From: Candidatus Poribacteria bacterium
GTDB lineage: Bacteria; Poribacteria; WGA-4E; WGA-3G
Assembly (NCBI GenBank): GCA_009841255.1
Contig: VXMD01000082.1
Span: forward strand, 62,001-126,000
Length of the DNA: 64,000 nt
Reading direction: 5' to 3'
The notes beneath the pieces were generated by a model. The model did no database searches. It was not told where the DNA came from and was given only the letters and a program-made list of their open reading frames with translations. This document shows, piece by piece, positions 60,201 to 64,000 of the stretch. The translations under genes and the position numbers were made by a program. How positions within the stretch are numbered: the stretch's first letter is position 1; each line of letters starts with the position of its first letter.

Positions 60201-61019
60201 TCAATACCGGCGTTTCCAGTGCCAACTGTCGCTTCCTGAAATAAGTGGACGGATGTCTTCCGGCAATGTCTCAACAAACTCAGGGCTGACTTCGTTGCCG
60301 GGCCATTCGCGCACCATCGGCGGTGTGTAGCCGGAGATGAGGATGACACGCTCTTTGTCACTGCGGATGGCAGTGGTGCTGTGGATCAATGCCTCGGCAA
60401 AAAGCAAGACGGAGCCGGCTGATGCTTCGACCTGGTAGATGAGTTTGTCGTCAGAGAGTGCAGCCTCAATCATTTCTTTGTGATTCCACGTGAGGCGATG
60501 GCTTCCCGGTATAACGCACGTCCCACCATCATCAGGTCCAACATCGGTAAGGTAGGCAAGCGTCTTTACGAAGATACAGTGGAACTTATTCTGCTCCACA
60601 TAGGTGCCCCATCCGTGTTGCGTTCCGCGATGGAAACCCGTTGGGTTATACCGGCGTTTATAGAGTTCGTCTAATTCTATTTCTGGATTACGACTATTAA
60701 TGATCGCTTCGGTTTCCTCAAGGCGGACTGCGCCACCTACGACTTCTTCGACCAGTGGCACGAGCTGTGGATGCGCGGCGTATTCTAAGAGTGCAGGATC
60801 ATACGCAACGAGATTACCGAAAAGCACGTGGTGTTCGCTTCTTCCTCGGGCATAGACCCGCTTGGCATCCAGATCTTCGTCGGCTTTCATCCGGTAGAGC
60901 GCGCCCTTCATACGCGCAATTTCATCGTCGTTCAGAATGTTCTCCAATAACACAAAACCGTAGATGTCAAAATGGAGTCGCTGTGCTGGCGTTAGGCAAA
61001 CTGTTTCACTGTTCTTCAT
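60201..61019 (-). CDS. PhyH-family oxygenase with HxG in the iron site
   Basis: A 272-residue protein from ATG 61019 (MKNSETVCLTPAQRLHF), with GGAGAAAG upstream. The family core YLTDVGPDDGGTCVIPGSHR is present, with a distal His in ALIHSTTAIR. At the place of the usual H-x-D the sequence reads FHRGTQHGWG, with Gly instead of Asp. Similar changes occur in Fe/2-oxoglutarate halogenases, where chloride takes the free site, but loss of activity or another ligand is also possible. Confidence 0.85.
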   Translation of the reverse strand: MKNSETVCLTPAQRLHFDIYGFVLLENILNDDEIARMKGALYRMKADEDLDAKRVYARGRSEHHVLFGNLVAYDPALLEYAAHPQLVPLVEEVVGGAVRLEETEAIINSRNPEIELDELYKRRYNPTGFHRGTQHGWGTYVEQNKFHCIFVKTLAYLTDVGPDDGGTCVIPGSHRLTWNHKEMIEAALSDDKLIYQVEASAGSVLLFAEALIHSTTAIRSDKERVILISGYTPPMVREWPGNEVSPEFVETLPEDIRPLISGSDSWHWKRRY

Positions 61020-61099
61020 TTCTTTCTCCAAGACCAAGAAATATTCCTTACCTGGCGCAAACTAACAGTTTACGCTACAAATACCGAACCTATGTTTTC

Positions 61100-61849
61100 T
61101 TATAACCCGTGCTTGACCTGTCCCCAGAGTGTTGCAAGTTTTCCGTTCGGGTCAACGGCAAGGTCGAGTGGATCTTCCCCTTCATAGATAAGCAAGTCAT
61201 CGACGTAACCGGGTGCAGTCATTCCCCAGACATAGAAAACGACCCACTTGGCAACTGGACCGAGCGCAGCGTTCCGAAAAGGGAGCCCTTTTTCCGCCTT
61301 GGCACCTAAAGCATCGTTTCTATTGTTTCCTACGTAGAAATCGAATTCGCTTTTATCGACGTCGGCAACAACTCGAACGTATTTCCATGTATCGGTTTCA
61401 AAGTCACCGATGGGTTGCCATGCGGCACCATCGTAGAGGCGAACCATATCCGCATTCCAGTTGATGTAGGTGCAACCGGTGTTTTCACCAATATTGTCGG
61501 CAGAGGTGATTTTGAGATTGAAAGACCTACCACCACTCTCAATGTAAATCCAGAATTCAACCGAAATGAGAGAATTCTCGGTCTCTATCGGCACACCAAG
61601 CCCGTCGCCATCTCCTCCGCCCAAGATAGCGAGTGCTTTTTTGTCAGTTTTGACAGTGTCTTTGGTGACTTCAAATTGCCCACCAGCCACTTCCCAATCG
61701 TCGGGCAGTTTACCAACAGTGAATTCCTCAAACCCGGTCTGCATATAAACTTCTTGTGCGATTGTGGTATTCACGACAGCGAAACTCAAAACAACAACGA
61801 GAGTTAGCAAGATATATTTGTAAAAGGTAATCCGCGCCTCCTGAATCAT
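61100..61849 (-). CDS. Secreted beta-sandwich protein with C-terminal WG motif
   Basis: A 249-residue protein with an N-terminal signal peptide (YILLTLVVVLSFAVV, cleaved near IAQ). The body is beta-rich (TGFEEFTVGKLPDDWEV, then LISVEFWIYIESGG, then WKYVRVVADVDKSEFDFYVG), like concanavalin-type domains. The tail VDPNGKLATLWGQVK matches 10854 and 59441. Function unknown. Confidence 0.75.
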   Translation of the reverse strand: MIQEARITFYKYILLTLVVVLSFAVVNTTIAQEVYMQTGFEEFTVGKLPDDWEVAGGQFEVTKDTVKTDKKALAILGGGDGDGLGVPIETENSLISVEFWIYIESGGRSFNLKITSADNIGENTGCTYINWNADMVRLYDGAAWQPIGDFETDTWKYVRVVADVDKSEFDFYVGNNRNDALGAKAEKGLPFRNAALGPVAKWVVFYVWGMTAPGYVDDLLIYEGEDPLDLAVDPNGKLATLWGQVKHGL

Positions 61850-61874
61850 CTTTTATTCCTCCTTCAGGTCTTCA

Positions 61875-62657
61875 TCACGGCATCCAGAGATTCCACTCTC
61901 CTTTTTTTTCCCATTTGCGACATGCGAGGCATAGGCACATATATCGAATTGCGAAACGCGGGGCAGAGTCGACATTCATTGCGCCACAATGCGGCAATAG
62001 GTGGTGGAAAAACAAGACATCTCCCTGTTTGGCAACGACTTCCATCGGTTCGCCTAAATCCATCTTTGGAAATAGTGCACCAACATCGCGAACATGGTTT
62101 GAAAATTCTGGGTTTTTCTTACGGAATTCTCGAATCCGTTGTGTACCTTCGGGCCATATCACAGTCGCTCCGCCGTGCACATTCACGTCCGTGAGGTAGG
62201 TTAAACTGGTTGCTCGGAATGTCCCAGGATCCAACCGTAAATCCCGAAAGCCGCCATCCAAGTGAGGGGACGGACATTTCCACTCGGAACCCGAAACAGG
62301 AAATTGATTGAGTGCCCAGATAGCATCCGGATGTTGACTCTTACAATGCGGAATCTCTGGATATTCGGAGGCGAGTTGCTTAATAATGGTGAGATACTCA
62401 GGTGTACAACACGCTAAGACATCTGGATTCGTAACGCCGTAAAGCTCAACGCGCCTTCCGTCTGCCATTTTCTCCATATAAAAACCGGCGAGCGGCGGAC
62501 GTTTGAAATGTCCCCATGAATCCGGATTATCCGCATCCATGCCCATCATGCGCCACATCGCTGCCTCCGCTTTTGTGACAGTCTCTTTCGGAATCAATCC
62601 GGAAAGCAGTAAATAGCCTTCTTCTTCAAATCGCGTTAATTGTTCCTTTGAGAGCAT
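61875..62657 (-). CDS. Phytanoyl-CoA dioxygenase family protein (PhyH)
   Basis: A 260-residue oxygenase. Iron ligands are HLD in PSPHLDGGFRD and the distal His in HHLLPHCGAMN; the probable 2-oxoglutarate Arg is in PRFAIRYMCL. YLTDVNVHGGATVIWPEG is the conserved core. It is upstream of the secreted WG-motif protein in the same direction. Confidence 0.9.
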   Translation of the reverse strand: MLSKEQLTRFEEEGYLLLSGLIPKETVTKAEAAMWRMMGMDADNPDSWGHFKRPPLAGFYMEKMADGRRVELYGVTNPDVLACCTPEYLTIIKQLASEYPEIPHCKSQHPDAIWALNQFPVSGSEWKCPSPHLDGGFRDLRLDPGTFRATSLTYLTDVNVHGGATVIWPEGTQRIREFRKKNPEFSNHVRDVGALFPKMDLGEPMEVVAKQGDVLFFHHLLPHCGAMNVDSAPRFAIRYMCLCLACRKWEKKGEWNLWMP

Positions 62658-62782
62658 TTTTTAATCTATCGCTCCTAGACTGCCCTCCATTACATTACGG
62701 GCAGGTTTTCGGTTAAGTCTCGACGCTGTTTGGAGATTTTGACGTTTCTTTCATCTTGGAAACATTAAACCAAAATTAGGGT

Positions 62783-62873
62783 AGCCCGTAAGCGTAGCGG
62801 AGGGCGGATATACGGGAAGACACGCCAACATCCAAACACCCCTTATCGAACCGAAAGGTATCATTAAAAATTT
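62783..62873. repeat. Mosaic repeat
   Basis: GTAGCCCGTAAGCGTAGCGGAGGGCGGATATACGG and the end unit CGAACCGAAAGGTATCATTAAAAA, just behind the PPK2 gene on the opposite strand. Confidence 0.75.
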
Positions 62874-63685
62874 CAATCTCCAATTGTGAATTTGGTAATA
62901 TCAACAGAAGGTTCGGGATACTGCATGTCGAGTCTCCTGAGCCTCTCAACAATACACTCCGTGATAACGAGGTTCCGATACCACTTCTTATTCGCGGGGA
63001 TTACATACCAAGGTGCCCAGTCGGTACTACACCTCTCGAGCATCACTTCGTAGGCTTGCATGTAATCGTCCCAATAGGCGCGTTCACGAACATCGGATTC
63101 CTCGACTTTCCAATGTTTCGTCGGATCGCTAATCCGAGATTCAAGCCGCGCTTTCTGTTCATCCTTTGAGATGTTAAGGAAAAATTTCAGGACGACTGTT
63201 CCATTTTCAACGAGCATCTTTTCAAAATCGTTGATCTGTTGATAACGCTGCGACCAGCTCTCCTCTGGCACCAGATTGTGTACCCGAACAACGAGGACAT
63301 CTTCATAATGCGAACGGTTAAAGATACCGATCTTCCCTTTCGATGGAACAGCTCTATGGGCACGCCATAAGAAATCACGGGAAAGTTCATCCGTAGAAGG
63401 GACTTTAAAACTAACAACATCGCAACCTTGGACGTTGATGCCAGCCATTACCCTCCGAATCGTGCCATCTTTGCCACACGTATCCATGCCTTGTAGGATG
63501 ATGAGCAGTGCGTGCTGATTTCCAGCGTAAAGCAGTTCCTGAAGTTTCAGGAGTTGCTTATGGAGTTTTTTCAGCCTACGCTTCGTTTGCCCTTTTTTTT
63601 CGTAAGCCCCCGTAAAATCGGGCACATAATCGTCCAGATTGACGGAATCACCGGGTTTAATAATATTCTTTGTCTCAAGTTCCAT
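62873..63685 (-). CDS. Polyphosphate kinase 2 family protein
   Basis: A 270-residue PPK2 enzyme that moves phosphate between polyphosphate and nucleotides. Walker A-like GMDTCGKDGTIRRVMAGIN, Walker B-like FNRSHYEDVLVVRV, and the lid with RISDPTKHWKVEESD are family signatures. Length fits one-domain class I members. The nucleotide preferred cannot be read. Confidence 0.92.
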   Translation of the reverse strand: MELETKNIIKPGDSVNLDDYVPDFTGAYEKKGQTKRRLKKLHKQLLKLQELLYAGNQHALLIILQGMDTCGKDGTIRRVMAGINVQGCDVVSFKVPSTDELSRDFLWRAHRAVPSKGKIGIFNRSHYEDVLVVRVHNLVPEESWSQRYQQINDFEKMLVENGTVVLKFFLNISKDEQKARLESRISDPTKHWKVEESDVRERAYWDDYMQAYEVMLERCSTDWAPWYVIPANKKWYRNLVITECIVERLRRLDMQYPEPSVDITKFTIGD

Positions 63686-63839
63686 ATTTTTAATAGGTAT
63701 CGGTCTCCGGTTGTTGGTTATCGGTCTTCGGAAGAGCGATTGTCTATCGTCAGTTACAAGAGGATTTCGTTAAACGAAAATCTCTTAACTAAAAACTGAC
63801 TACCGAAAGGGTTGCGTAGCACCCCGAACCGAACACCAA

Positions 63840-64000
63840 TTATTGCGATAAAGACTCATAGTAATTATCAACGAGTCTACGATACTCAGGCGGAACATCC
63901 TCCTTTGCGACCTGAGCGAGTCGTTTTTTCTCCTGTAGCGTATTAAGCCGCTCTTCGAGTGCGGTTTCTAACTTATCGAGGTCCCTAATAACGAATTCGT
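63840..64000 (-). CDS. C-terminal end of an unknown gene, cut by window edge
   Basis: The last 53 codons of a minus-strand gene that starts beyond the right edge, ending at TAA 63840-63842. The peptide is rich in charged residues (RDLDKLETALEERLNTLQEKKRLA) and looks like a coiled coil, ending PPEYRRLVDNYYESLSQ. Such tails occur on large regulatory or surface proteins in Planctomycete-like bacteria; family not assigned. Confidence 0.6.
   Translation of the reverse strand, partial: EFVIRDLDKLETALEERLNTLQEKKRLAQVAKEDVPPEYRRLVDNYYESLSQ

Noticed and set aside
1-64000. CRISPR arrays, rRNA and tRNA genes
   Set aside because: No regularly spaced direct repeats and no recognisable rRNA or cloverleaf sequence were found by eye. 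A tRNA could still be missed without a dedicated scan.

Overview
The window reads as one stretch of a Gram-negative-type, roughly 50% GC bacterial genome. The best fit is the candidate phylum Poribacteria or a close relative. This is an inference from gene content recalled from that group: several phytanoyl-CoA dioxygenase (PhyH) genes, several sulfatases, LamG-like secreted proteins, a DUF1501 protein, a fused TRAP permease, sigma factors fused to beta-propellers, and many short palindromic repeats. No rRNA, tRNA or CRISPR array was recognised.

Layout. 0-0.5 kb: end-truncated DUF1501 gene (minus). 0.7-11.7 kb (plus): a peptide natural-product (RiPP) locus. It holds a truncated ECF sigma factor, a peptide-maturation P-loop protein, a radical SAM/SPASM maturase, three intact and one frameshifted Cys-rich precursor genes, two GT4 glycosyltransferases, an ABC exporter and a LamG protein. 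11.7-17.7 kb (minus): an ECF sigma/transmembrane/beta-propeller fusion followed by two ABC-2 permeases. 17.9-25.2 kb (minus): a second peptide-modification-like operon. It holds two glycosyltransferases with PqqD-like N-termini, a six-Cys peptide with a pilin-like or signal-peptide-like leader, an A24 prepilin-peptidase-like protein, and a nucleotidase/tetraheme/thioredoxin fusion. A conserved 45-bp upstream element precedes both sigma genes and this second operon.

25.5-37.2 kb: a broken HTH gene, an SDR, a ferredoxin, gmk, coaBC, rsmA, a lipoprotein, a DUF3311/SSS symporter pair, a TRAP permease, and decayed fragments of cydB and an acetyltransferase. 37.2-42.8 kb: PhyH and Gfo/Idh genes, a two-domain peroxiredoxin whose two peroxidatic positions are both in-frame TGA (predicted selenocysteine), a PAP2-like membrane protein and a zinc-ribbon protein. 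43-50 kb: the yebC-ruvC-ruvA-ruvB-queA-yajC block, an IolB-like isomerase, maf and a small winged-helix protein. 50-64 kb: a DUF6785-like membrane protein, a D-threonine-aldolase-like enzyme, three sulfatases, a truncated 5'-nucleotidase, two PhyH genes, two secreted proteins with a shared C-terminal motif, and PPK2.

The strongest discoveries are: (1) the double-selenocysteine peroxiredoxin with a hairpin right after each TGA; (2) two different peptide-modification loci, each with a pair of glycosyltransferases of which one lacks the usual catalytic glutamates; (3) a 45-bp palindrome inserted in frame in two genes of one operon, like the Rickettsia palindromic elements; (4) a mosaic repeat family that sits directly in front of housekeeping genes and supplies their ribosome-binding sites, and in places coding sequence; (5) a C-terminal P-x-x-K-[LI]-A-x-x-W-G-x-x-K tag on three secreted proteins.
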